Below are positions 42,724 through 51,167 of a stretch of 64,000 nucleotides of DNA, in pieces; position 1 is the stretch's first letter; each line of letters starts with the position of its first letter. Location: positions 1-64,000 of the forward strand of contig NZ_BBNM01000014.1 of NCBI RefSeq assembly GCF_000760595.1, in the 5' to 3' direction. The translations under genes and the position numbers were made by a program. Source of the DNA: Acinetobacter soli. GTDB lineage: Bacteria > Pseudomonadota > Gammaproteobacteria > Pseudomonadales > Moraxellaceae. The notes beneath the pieces are model-generated. The model was not told the origin of the DNA and searched no databases. It saw only the letters and a list, made by a program, of their open reading frames with translations.

Positions 42724-43176
42724 GAATATATCTCTACATCAGACACAGCGGTGCTCAACAACCCCACCACATGGCCTAGATCGAAAACGATAACGATGAC
42801 TACAAATGTTTTACTATTGTTCTGACGAATCAAAATAATATTCAACATTTTTTAAAGGCGGTTGACCGCCTAATCTGGAGCAGGAAGATCCAGACCTTTA
42901 GATTCTTTCAGGGAAGAAGAAAGAGAAGAAAAACGCAAAAACCGACAATCAGAAATTTCTTGATTCGATATTTTGGTTCAAATATTGTTTCAAAAAAAAC
43001 ATAATACGTCAACAAAATATCTTATTATGATAATTAATATATTTTTATTGCACTTTTTTAGTTCAATTTTGGATAATTTAATCCTCTCAGTGAAATATCG
43101 CTGCAAGATGATAGGCAATTTGTTATAAAGAATCTTCGGTTCGTTTCCTCAGTATGATTTAGTGAAGTAGTTCATC
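42724..43176. other. Divergent control region between the efflux trio and the IclR gene
   Basis: 453 bases without a gene, turning very AT-rich after about 42960. It must hold both promoters. The clearest element is the inverted repeat at 42856–42871. I could not place promoters with confidence. Confidence 0.55.
42856..42871. promoter_or_regulatory. Perfect inverted repeat, possible operator
   Basis: AGGCGGT-TG-ACCGCCT, seven-base arms with a two-base centre, about 130 bases upstream of the FUSC gene start. The form suits a dimeric regulator such as the divergent IclR protein. No T run follows, so termination is unlikely. The functional assignment is inference. Confidence 0.4.
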
Positions 43177-43953
43177 ATGGCGCTTTCAAGTTTTGGTAAG
43201 ATATTGACAGTTCTCGACTTATTTTCGGTTCATCGTCCCGTCATTAATGTCGATACGATTTGTGATGAGCTGGGCTTGTCAAAACCGACGGGTTATCGCT
43301 ATTTAAAGGAGTTGGTGTCGAGCGAAATTTTACAGCGCATCAGTGGCACTTCAGGTGACTATACGCTGGGCCCTAAAATTGCGGTCATGGATTACATTTC
43401 TCGTACCACCGACCCAATTGTACAAATCAGCAGCCCATTTATGCGCGAAATTGCCGAACGAACCGAACTGTGCTGCTTACTGACCCACCTGAACCGTGAT
43501 TATTGTATCGATGTCCATCACGAAGTGTTTCGAAACGCCGACTTATTGTCTTATGGTCGTGGCTGTCCACGCCCGGTCTATATGGGGTCTTCACCTAAAG
43601 TCATTATGGCGCAGCTCAGTAAACGCCAGATTCAAGATTACTATCAGCGTTTTTCTAGCCAGTTGGCCGATGTCGATTTTGCCCATGACGAAGAAGGCTT
43701 CTTACAGCGTATGAAAAAAATCAAAAAAGATGGCTATTATATTTCTCACGGCGAGCTCAATCCGTTGGTAACCGGGCTTTCAGTTCCGATCAAATTTGCC
43801 AACAGCAAAGAATCACCCATGGCACTGACCTTGGTGGCCTCCAAAAATCGCTTTGAATTTATCAATATCGAAAAACTGATTGAGATTTTGCAAACTAACG
43901 CCGTTCAAATTGAGCAGAAATTTTTGGCTTTGTCTCAAATTGAACACCCCTAA
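43177..43953 (+). CDS. IclR-family transcriptional regulator
   Basis: A 258-residue regulator with an N-terminal winged HTH (INVDTICDELGLSKPTGYRYLKEL, about residues 23–46). A C-terminal IclR effector domain follows (TELCCLLTHLNRDYCIDVHH; YYISHGELNPLVTGLSVPIK). IclR members often sense aromatic or small carboxylic acids and act on the adjacent divergent operon, so it probably controls the efflux trio. Confidence 0.9.
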   Translation: MALSSFGKILTVLDLFSVHRPVINVDTICDELGLSKPTGYRYLKELVSSEILQRISGTSGDYTLGPKIAVMDYISRTTDPIVQISSPFMREIAERTELCCLLTHLNRDYCIDVHHEVFRNADLLSYGRGCPRPVYMGSSPKVIMAQLSKRQIQDYYQRFSSQLADVDFAHDEEGFLQRMKKIKKDGYYISHGELNPLVTGLSVPIKFANSKESPMALTLVASKNRFEFINIEKLIEILQTNAVQIEQKFLALSQIEHP

Positions 43954-43985
43954 GCGACTGTCATCATCTACAGTGATCTAACCCT

Positions 43986-44594
43986 TTAAAGCAGAAACTG
44001 GCGAAAAGTCAGGTTGATTCGTGGCTGTATAACTTTTTGTGATTTCATGAGCGCATGTTGCCAGTGCTGCTGGGTTTGCCCCCGCATCACGATCAATTGC
44101 CCCGATTGCAAATGCAACTCGACTTTTTCCTTGCTCTGCATATGCCGGAAACAAAATTTCCGTGTTGCACCAAAACTCAGTGATGCAATGGTGGTTTCTT
44201 TGGCCAGCGACATATCGCCATCACTGTGCCATGCCATTCCCTGTGTGCCTTCTTCATAACGATTGGCCAAGCACGAATTAAAGCGCTCTGACAGCAACTG
44301 CTCAAGGCGATGCTTGAGTTTTAGGAGTTCAGGGTCCCAAGTCAATGCATCTCGAATCACGCCGGAGTAGCTGTAGCGATAGTGTCGATCGCCATACCAC
44401 GCCACCTGTCTTGCGGTCACAAAGTGCTTTCCATACAGCTTGGCTTCATCATGACGCCAGTGTAAGTGCTGTAACAAATACTGAAAATAAGCGTCGGCTT
44501 CATCAGGGCTAAAAATACACCCGTAGTCTTGTACATCACCATCGTAAGGCAATATATTCTGCCGCGGCTCAGGAGCGAATAAATCCAAGGTCAT
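43986..44594 (-). CDS. alkB: Alkylated DNA repair dioxygenase AlkB
   Basis: A 202-residue Fe(II)/2-oxoglutarate dioxygenase that removes 1-methyladenine and 3-methylcytosine lesions. It has the substrate-lid region YSGVIRDALTWDPEL, the iron site HSDGDMSL (HxD) with the distal His later (QQHWQHALMKS), and RINLTFRQF with the 2-oxoglutarate-binding Arg. It starts 3 bases after the ada-like gene. Confidence 0.93.
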   Translation of the reverse strand: MTLDLFAPEPRQNILPYDGDVQDYGCIFSPDEADAYFQYLLQHLHWRHDEAKLYGKHFVTARQVAWYGDRHYRYSYSGVIRDALTWDPELLKLKHRLEQLLSERFNSCLANRYEEGTQGMAWHSDGDMSLAKETTIASLSFGATRKFCFRHMQSKEKVELHLQSGQLIVMRGQTQQHWQHALMKSQKVIQPRINLTFRQFLL

Positions 44595-44597
44595 ATG

Positions 44598-45446
44598 TCA
44601 TCTCACCATTGCAAGCTCTGTAGATAGCAATGCTAATTTACGTGATGTGTGCCAGTGGTACTCCCCGACAACGCCCGACGCGCGAATCACCCGATGGCAG
44701 GGAATCAGATAAGCAATTGGATTTTTAGCAATTGCACTGGCCACGGCCCGAACGGCCGAAGGTTGTCCCATATGTTCAGCCACTTGCTGATAGCTGTAAA
44801 GTTGCCCTGCTGGAATCTTCAGGAGCGCTTCCCATACTTTCAGCTGAAAAGGCGTACCACGTAAACGCAGCGGAATTTTCTGAGATAGGCTCACGCTTAA
44901 ATCACCACATATCCACTGTGCGATTTGTTTGTGCCAGTGGCGCGAATGGGCTTGAAAACGCGCGTATGGATATTGCTGTGCCAAGGTTGTGAGTGGACAC
45001 GCTGATTGCTCATTAAGTACAAACTGGACAGAACAGACACCACGCGCACTACTGGCAATAAAAATATCGCCAAAGGGCGTTGCCTCATAAGAGTAATCAA
45101 TCTCGATGTTATGACCTAGTTGCTTAAACTCTCCTGGAGATACACCTTCAAGATGCACAAATAAATCATGCAGGCGACCAGTACCGGATAATCCAGTCTC
45201 TAGGGCAGTTTCGAGCACCGAATGCTGTTGTAAGAGCAAGGCTTTGGCATGTTGCACACTGATGTACTGAATAAATTTTTTGGGGCTAATGCCAACCCAT
45301 GCCTGAAACTGGCGCTGAAAATAACTGCTACTCCAGCCAACCTGAGCGGCAGCTTCTTCAAGGCTGGGCTGTTGTGATGCATGGCTATATAAATACGCAA
45401 TCACCTCGGCAATCACCGTAAACTGCGCTGTCGATAAAGTTTTCAT
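44598..45446 (-). CDS. ada: Ada-like AraC regulator / O6-methylguanine-DNA methyltransferase
   Basis: 282 residues from ATG 45446, chosen for the AGGAGAAG before it; a longer frame to 45515 lacks conserved sequence. An AraC-type HTH domain comes first (LEEAAAQVGWSSSYFQRQFQ). A methyltransferase domain follows, with the acceptor Cys250 in IPCHRVIRASGVVGEYHW. The N-terminal zinc phosphotriester domain of E. coli Ada is absent, so methylation sensing by that domain is not possible here. Forms a two-gene repair operon with alkB. Confidence 0.9.
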   Translation of the reverse strand: MKTLSTAQFTVIAEVIAYLYSHASQQPSLEEAAAQVGWSSSYFQRQFQAWVGISPKKFIQYISVQHAKALLLQQHSVLETALETGLSGTGRLHDLFVHLEGVSPGEFKQLGHNIEIDYSYEATPFGDIFIASSARGVCSVQFVLNEQSACPLTTLAQQYPYARFQAHSRHWHKQIAQWICGDLSVSLSQKIPLRLRGTPFQLKVWEALLKIPAGQLYSYQQVAEHMGQPSAVRAVASAIAKNPIAYLIPCHRVIRASGVVGEYHWHTSRKLALLSTELAMVR

Positions 45447-45523
45447 CGCACTCTTCTCCTGCTCTTGAAGTACTTTATCCCAGCTTGGTGCAAGCAATCG
45501 ACCCGATTCTTGCACTTGGCCAT

Positions 45524-45552
45524 AAAAAAACCTTTCACGAAGAAAGGTCTTT
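45524..45552. terminator. Terminator after pgsA
   Basis: The hairpin AAACCTTTC/GAAAGGTCTTT with a run of T on the minus strand lies just beyond the pgsA stop. It separates pgsA from the ada-alkB unit. Confidence 0.85.
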
Positions 45553-45555
45553 AAT

Positions 45556-46143
45556 TTAAGGCTGTTTCAGATACGGCCATGCGGCACGCAGATAAATAAA
45601 CATCGACCATAGAGTCAGGATAACCGCGGTATAAAGCAAGGCATACGCCAGTAAATCTAGTGGCTTCCAGTTGAGCAGAAATACACTGATCGCAATCATT
45701 TGAAACGCTGTTTTATATTTCCCTACCGTCGACACTGCAACATTGGTTCTAGCGCCTAGCTCGGCCATCCATTCACGTAGCGCCGATACGGTAATCTCTC
45801 TGGAAATGATGACAATCGCTGCAAAGGCCATAGAAATGGTAGGTTGCCATTGCACCAGAACAATCAGCGCCGATGCCACCATGAGCTTGTCTGCCACCGG
45901 ATCCAGAAAACGACCAAACGCCGAAGTCTGATTCAGCGCGCGCGCCAAATAGCCGTCGAACCAGTCGGTCACTGCAGCCAAAATAAAAATCGCGGTCAGC
46001 ACGATATGCCGTAAAAAACTCCCCTCATGAAAATTCACCCCAATGGCTGGTGGCCAATAGGCCAACATCAAAAATACCGGGATTAGGGCGATTCGAGCAA
46101 GTGTTAAAATATTTGGGATATTCAGGATTCGACCTGTTGTCAT
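45556..46143 (-). CDS. pgsA: CDP-diacylglycerol–glycerol-3-phosphate 3-phosphatidyltransferase
   Basis: A 195-residue membrane enzyme of phosphatidylglycerol synthesis. The CDP-alcohol phosphotransferase motif D-G-x2-A-R-x8-G-x3-D-x3-D is visible as DWFDGYLARALNQTSAFGRF followed by LDPVADK. ATG 46143 is preferred over a GTG two codons upstream. The gene follows the thioesterase and uvrC on the same strand; uvrC-pgsA linkage is common. Confidence 0.96.
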   Translation of the reverse strand: MTTGRILNIPNILTLARIALIPVFLMLAYWPPAIGVNFHEGSFLRHIVLTAIFILAAVTDWFDGYLARALNQTSAFGRFLDPVADKLMVASALIVLVQWQPTISMAFAAIVIISREITVSALREWMAELGARTNVAVSTVGKYKTAFQMIAISVFLLNWKPLDLLAYALLYTAVILTLWSMFIYLRAAWPYLKQP

Positions 46144-46250
46144 AGACACCGCCTGTGAGGCCCCTCATTAGATCATGCCAATATGGCAAATTAAGGTTTC
46201 ATGCATGTTTAACTACCGCCAACTTTATACGAAATGTGTCACAGTGTCGA

Positions 46251-47042
46251 CTACGCAAAGACAGTAACGGTCTGTCTAGATATCGCAATTAACCGGTTTT
46301 GTGCATCCCACAAGTGCGCATATTCGGTGGCATAACCAAACGCGGCGTGCTGCGTCACCACTTTATATTTAAACCAGTCATGTAAAGCATATTCAATCGG
46401 GCGAACAAAACTTAAGTGCCAAGTCAGCGAGCTGGCCGGTGCAATTTGCTGAAACATCGGCAATACCCCTGGTGGCCAGATATCCATTAAAATCAATAAG
46501 TCGGCCACATTAAATGCACGTTCAGCATGTAGCTCAGGATCAAATCGGCACCATCCACCAAAATCGGGCAGTTTATTGCTAATCGGATAATGCCCTTCGG
46601 CCCAGCGTAAATCAAACTGCTGATAGCATTCGGGCATTAAGGGCACGTAAGGCATTCGTGAGAGTTGCGCTGGCAACAAATAATCGGGAGCTTCTGGTAA
46701 CTGATGCACCACAATTTCAGACGAACGCGGCTCGCCAAAACTTGCCAGCAAAATACTTTGAACCGCACCTGCCTGCCACAGTCGTACTTCAATGGTCGTG
46801 ACCGACTTTCCCTTACGCAAGATCTCGGCAGTTAACTGTGCCGCACCCTCCTTCACTGGCCCGACGAAGGTTACACTGCAACTTAAAACTTGTTGATGTG
46901 GATTGGCAACCACATCCAGTGCATTTTGCATTAATAGACCGGCAACCAGTCCACCGTAGACGGTACGTCCCTGCGACCAGCCCGATGAAATCTGAATATC
47001 CTTGCGGTGATTCACTTGTGGTGATGCATCGTTTAGCAACAT
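46251..47042 (-). CDS. Hotdog-fold acyl-CoA thioesterase
   Basis: A 263-residue double-hotdog protein of the TesB-like acyl-CoA thioesterase superfamily. It has GWSQGRTVYGGLVAGLLMQN and SCSVTFVGPVKEGAAQL in the N-terminal half and SSLTWHLSFVRPIEYALHDW in the C-terminal half. The likely role is hydrolysis of acyl-CoAs; chain-length preference is unknown. Inserted between uvrC and pgsA. Confidence 0.8.
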   Translation of the reverse strand: MLLNDASPQVNHRKDIQISSGWSQGRTVYGGLVAGLLMQNALDVVANPHQQVLSCSVTFVGPVKEGAAQLTAEILRKGKSVTTIEVRLWQAGAVQSILLASFGEPRSSEIVVHQLPEAPDYLLPAQLSRMPYVPLMPECYQQFDLRWAEGHYPISNKLPDFGGWCRFDPELHAERAFNVADLLILMDIWPPGVLPMFQQIAPASSLTWHLSFVRPIEYALHDWFKYKVVTQHAAFGYATEYAHLWDAQNRLIAISRQTVTVFA

Positions 47043-47138
47043 AAGTTCACTCTTGTTTTTTCTTCGCTGCTATTGTGACCGATTTTAAACAAACTAAAAT
47101 GGGAGATGACCCAAGAGTCACTGATGCTTTTGGTCAAT

Positions 47139-48944
47139 TTACTCGTGCAAAATCTTATAAATGGTACGGGCCATAGATGGACCCAGCCCCGGAACCAAGG
47201 TGAGTTCTTTTTCAGAGGCCTTGAGTACACCCTGAATGCCGCCAAAATGCGTGAGCAAATCACGACGGCGCTTCGGCCCTAAGCCCGGAATGGCTTCAAG
47301 TACCGACGATGCGCGTCGCTTATCACGTTTGGCGCGATGGCGCGTAATCGCAAAGCGGTGCGCTTCATCACGCACCTGCTGAATCAAATGCAGTGCTTTA
47401 TGGTCTTCTGGAAGTTGAATTTTGCTGCCATCGGTAAAATGCAGGGTTTCCAGACCAGGTTTACGCCCCTCGCCTTTTGAAACGCCAATCATAAAAGCAT
47501 CTAGCCCCAACTGCTGCATCACTTCCATGGCCATATGTAACTGTCCCTTCCCCCCATCAATCAGCAATAAATCGGGCAACAAATTCTTTTTATAGCGCCG
47601 CGTGAGCGCCTGACGCATGGCCGCATAGTCATCACCAGCAGTAATATCTTCAATGGAAAACTGACGATAATCGCGTTTACGTGCACCGCCTTGATCGAAG
47701 ACCACACATGAGGCAATCGTCGCTTCGCCCATGGTATGGCTAATATCAAAACATTCAATCCGATCGATCGGACGCCCAACCACCTGTTCAAGCTGATAAA
47801 AACGCTCATTTAGCTCTAAATGATTACTGAGCTGGCCTTTAATGGCATGCTGCACATTCATCACAGCCAGTTCTTGCCATTCAGCTCGGGTTTCACGCAC
47901 CTTGTGCTTGATCTGGATTTTCTTACCAAATTCGGTCTGAAATGCCTGCTCCAGCTCTTTTTTATCCGGCAACTCCATATTCACAATTAATTCTACCGGA
48001 ATTTCATCGGCCACCTGAAAGTAAAAGTTGGCCATAAAATCACTGAGCATTTGCCCCAGATCATCACTGAGCATATCCGGAAAATAACTTTTTCCACCAA
48101 GCATGCGTCCATTGCGGACGTGCATGATTTGCACACAGGTCACGCCAGCCTGAAAGGCAATCGCCAATATATCGGCCTCACCTTTAATTTTAAACACCGC
48201 CTGCTGTGCCTGTACTTCACGCAGCAACCCCAGTCGATCGCGATAAAATACTGCCTTTTCAAACGCCAGTTGCTCGGCTGCCTCCTCCATTTTGGCAATC
48301 AGCTCCTGATTCAGCTCTTTGGTATCGCCTTGTAAAAACCGAATCGAGTTTTCGACATCTTGTTTATAGTCTTCAGGTGAAATCAGCCCCACACACGGTG
48401 CCGAACATCGCTTGATCTGATACTGCAAACACGGCCGTTTACGCTGTGCAAAATAGCTATTTTCGCACTGACGTACATTAAATAGTTTTTGTAACACCAG
48501 TAATGTATCGCGGGCACTATAGGCACTCGGGTAAGGCCCAAAAAACTTGCCGATTTGATGTTTGCCTTTGCCACGACCACTGGCAATCCGCGGATACGGT
48601 TTGTCGCTCGAAACAAAAATGTACACATAGGATTTATCGTCGCGCAGCATGATATTGTAAGGCGGACGATGCTGTTTAATCAGGTTTTGTTCAAGCAGAA
48701 GCGCTTCGGTTTCCGAACGCGTGACCAAAGTCTCGATATCATAAATACGCGCCACCAATGCCTGCGTTTTGGGGTGCTCAATGGTTTTGACAAAATAGCT
48801 GGAGACACGGTTTTTCAGATTTTTAGCTTTACCCACGTAAAGCAGTTCGCCGTCTTTACCCAACATGCGATACACCCCAGGCAATTGGGTCATGTTGGCG
48901 AGCAGTTTTTCAATATGTGGACGCGCGTTTGAATTCACAATCAT
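47139..48944 (-). CDS. uvrC: Excinuclease ABC subunit C
   Basis: A 601-residue UvrC, the dual-incision nuclease of nucleotide excision repair. An N-terminal GIY-YIG domain ([20 protein letters not shown]) is followed by a cysteine cluster, a UVR UvrB-binding domain, the RNase H-like C nuclease domain ([30 protein letters not shown]) and C-terminal HhH repeats (IPGLGPKRR). Confidence 0.98.
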   Translation of the reverse strand: MIVNSNARPHIEKLLANMTQLPGVYRMLGKDGELLYVGKAKNLKNRVSSYFVKTIEHPKTQALVARIYDIETLVTRSETEALLLEQNLIKQHRPPYNIMLRDDKSYVYIFVSSDKPYPRIASGRGKGKHQIGKFFGPYPSAYSARDTLLVLQKLFNVRQCENSYFAQRKRPCLQYQIKRCSAPCVGLISPEDYKQDVENSIRFLQGDTKELNQELIAKMEEAAEQLAFEKAVFYRDRLGLLREVQAQQAVFKIKGEADILAIAFQAGVTCVQIMHVRNGRMLGGKSYFPDMLSDDLGQMLSDFMANFYFQVADEIPVELIVNMELPDKKELEQAFQTEFGKKIQIKHKVRETRAEWQELAVMNVQHAIKGQLSNHLELNERFYQLEQVVGRPIDRIECFDISHTMGEATIASCVVFDQGGARKRDYRQFSIEDITAGDDYAAMRQALTRRYKKNLLPDLLLIDGGKGQLHMAMEVMQQLGLDAFMIGVSKGEGRKPGLETLHFTDGSKIQLPEDHKALHLIQQVRDEAHRFAITRHRAKRDKRRASSVLEAIPGLGPKRRRDLLTHFGGIQGVLKASEKELTLVPGLGPSMARTIYKILHE

Positions 48945-49040
48945 GGTCTTAGCTAAAGGTCAGACTGTTAATGTGACGGTTCCATACGCTGTTTTCAAGC
49001 CATCACTGTAAATCAGATCATAACGCGTGCTTAAACTGAT

Positions 49041-49619
49041 CTAAGACTCAAGACGGTAATACGTGTATTTCAAATCTTTTTCTTTATATACCGCATAGTT
49101 TTTTTGACGGAAATCTGAAATCCAGCCATTGCCCGTATAACCGGCAATGTGACCATAAACATGATCGCCTGTACGCTGAATGATATAAATATCGCCCGGT
49201 TGCGGGTGACCAAAAGCCGGTTTAATCTTTTTATAGCCGTTTTTTTCTAAAGTATGCCCCCAATCCGATGCAGCGACAGGATGTTTGGATACATCGGCAC
49301 CTGCCGTTTGCAAGGCAATGCGGATATTGCGTGCACATTTTTTCTTGCTATGGCGCGCGGAAATACTTTCAAGCTTATGGGAAAATTTATGTAAATCGAT
49401 ATCGCGGCTGACATGCTTTTTATGATGCCCTGCGCTATGCGTACTATGGCTTTTACGATGTGCGGTACTCGAATGGCTACTTTGCGTTTTATGTGCTGCA
49501 TGATGCGACGCAGATTTTTTATGCGTCGTCTGCGGGCGAGCGTGATGATGTACATGCGCACTTTTTTTTTCAGCCACCTGCACATGGTGAACATGGACTG
49601 CGTGATGAACATGAGCCAT
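49041..49619 (-). CDS. Histidine-rich protein with CHAP/NlpC-like Cys–His amidase domain
   Basis: 192 residues. The first 70 contain 21 histidines plus many Lys/Ser/Ala, a disordered polycationic or metal-binding leader with no signal peptide. The C-terminal half (about 83–192) resembles CHAP/Tae-type peptidoglycan amidases. The candidate nucleophile is Cys95 in SKKKCARNIRIAL and the general base His157 in VYGHIAGYTG, preceded by PQPGDIYIIQ and followed by WISDFRQ. This domain type occurs in type VI effectors and cell-wall hydrolases. No immunity gene or T6SS gene is adjacent. The function is inference. Confidence 0.7.
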   Translation of the reverse strand: MAHVHHAVHVHHVQVAEKKSAHVHHHARPQTTHKKSASHHAAHKTQSSHSSTAHRKSHSTHSAGHHKKHVSRDIDLHKFSHKLESISARHSKKKCARNIRIALQTAGADVSKHPVAASDWGHTLEKNGYKKIKPAFGHPQPGDIYIIQRTGDHVYGHIAGYTGNGWISDFRQKNYAVYKEKDLKYTYYRLES

Positions 49620-49762
49620 TGTAAAAACCTACTTCGAAGAACCACTTTTTCAAAACGGTGCCATTGTAGAACCAAACTTTATGAATTGAACTTTAATAGT
49701 TGTAACAATTTCTTGAGCCCGCGACGCGGTTCACACAACAGCCTTGAAGTGTGTACTTCAAT

Positions 49763-49793
49763 AAAAAAACGCCCCGCAGGGCGTTTGGTTTTA
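49763..49793. terminator. Terminator downstream of the LpxO-like gene
   Basis: The stem AACGCCC/GGGCGTT around GCA, with T-rich flanks in the minus direction, closes the 49798–50712 gene. Confidence 0.88.
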
Positions 49794-49797
49794 TCTC

Positions 49798-50712
49798 TTA
49801 AAACACATAAGGGCGTACGAAAATCAGGAAGAAAATACCCAGCATCAGTGCCCATTTCAGCACATAGTACAATTTGCGGTTTTTGGCTTTGAGTGCCTTG
49901 GCCTTGATTCGGATCTGATAAACATAACCAAAGGCTTTATTGAGGCCACCCGTTTTATCACCCGTTTCGTTCGGTGAGCTGGCTGCGGTCATCACGTTTT
50001 TACCGAACCAGTGGTTAAATTTTTCCATGAGACGGGTTTTGAGTGGGCGCTCTACATCGGCAAAGAAAATAATCCGGTTTTGGTCTGTGGTATTTTCAGC
50101 ATAATGAATATAGGTTTCATCAAACACCACGCTCTCACCATCACGCCATGAATAACGCTGTCCATCGACATCGATAAAGCAACGATCATCATTGGGCGTG
50201 ATCAAACCTAAATGGTAGCGTAATGAGCCAGCATAGGGATCACGATGGCGTACCAGACGGCTGTTTGGCGCCAGTTCAGTAAACATGGCCGCTTTAATCG
50301 TCGGTAAGGTTTTGAGTAGCGCCGTGGTTTTTGGGCACAGTTCTGCCGCCGATGGATGCGCAGAGTCATACCATTTTAAATAAAAACGCTTCCAGCCTGT
50401 TTTAAAAAATGAGTTAAAGCCTAAATCATTGTAGGTACTCGATGCTTTGATGCCACCTTGCTGATATAAGGCCTGTGCTTCATCGCGAATCATTTCCCAG
50501 TTTTCATCCAGCACTTTTAAATCTTTAAAATGTTGGGTATCGATATACGGCTGGTTGGGCACTTTTGAAAATAAGTACATCAAGAAATTAATCGGGGCAA
50601 GCAAAGTCGAATGGTCGAAAAACTGACGATAAAACGAATGTCGTACTTTACCGCGATGCTGGATATACAACGCTGATATCACAAAAATCGCCAATATGAT
50701 CCACTTAATCAT
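49798..50712 (-). CDS. lpxO: LpxO-like lipid A / aspartyl β-hydroxylase
   Basis: A 304-residue Fe(II)/2-oxoglutarate dioxygenase of the aspartyl/asparaginyl β-hydroxylase family. A membrane anchor at the N-terminus and another at the C-terminus flank the catalytic core. The core has NSRLVRHRDPYAGSLRYHLG (first iron His), VVFDETYIHYAENTTDQNRI (second His) and YSWRDGESVVFDE. The two anchors and the family resemble LpxO, which 2-hydroxylates lipid A acyl chains in Acinetobacter and Salmonella. The substrate is inferred. Confidence 0.83.
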   Translation of the reverse strand: MIKWIILAIFVISALYIQHRGKVRHSFYRQFFDHSTLLAPINFLMYLFSKVPNQPYIDTQHFKDLKVLDENWEMIRDEAQALYQQGGIKASSTYNDLGFNSFFKTGWKRFYLKWYDSAHPSAAELCPKTTALLKTLPTIKAAMFTELAPNSRLVRHRDPYAGSLRYHLGLITPNDDRCFIDVDGQRYSWRDGESVVFDETYIHYAENTTDQNRIIFFADVERPLKTRLMEKFNHWFGKNVMTAASSPNETGDKTGGLNKAFGYVYQIRIKAKALKAKNRKLYYVLKWALMLGIFFLIFVRPYVF

Positions 50713-51167
50713 GAAGACCCACTCAAAAAAGATTGCGTGTATTTTAACAACTTATGTTTTGATCATCTACCCAATGTATCCTGCTCTAAATGAATGATCT
50801 TATAAAGGTAAAATCCAGCATAAAAAAAGACCTTCAAAATGGCGAATTGACTTTATTGACAGTCTTATTACAAAAACACAACTTTTAAATTTGAGTGAAG
50901 ACTAGGCTTAATGTACAAAATCACTTATAAAAAAATAGATAAATCATAGTGATAAAATTATTCAACACGAATATGTATGGGTTTTTAAGTATATTCACCC
51001 AAATGACCCGTGAAAAATAGGTGACCCTTGCGTCACGACTAGATACAACTTGTTAGATTCTTTTTCGATATAGTTATCGTAAGATTGACGAGGTATTTTA
51101 ACTGTATAACGCAATATACACGTCACAACATCAACGTATAAATCCTCCAGAATAAAGGAGATCAGGC
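50713..51167. other. Intergenic region upstream of fadBA
   Basis: 455 AT-rich bases between two divergent genes. AAAGGAG sits just before fadB. An inverted repeat GTGAC-CCTTGC-GTCAC at 51021–51036 is the only symmetric element I see and might be a regulator site. No gene is evident. Confidence 0.5.

Noticed and set aside
51021..51036. Inverted repeat upstream of fadBA as a fatty-acid regulator site
   Set aside because: Five-base arms are too short and do not match FadR or PsrA patterns that I can recall; mentioned only in the intergenic note.
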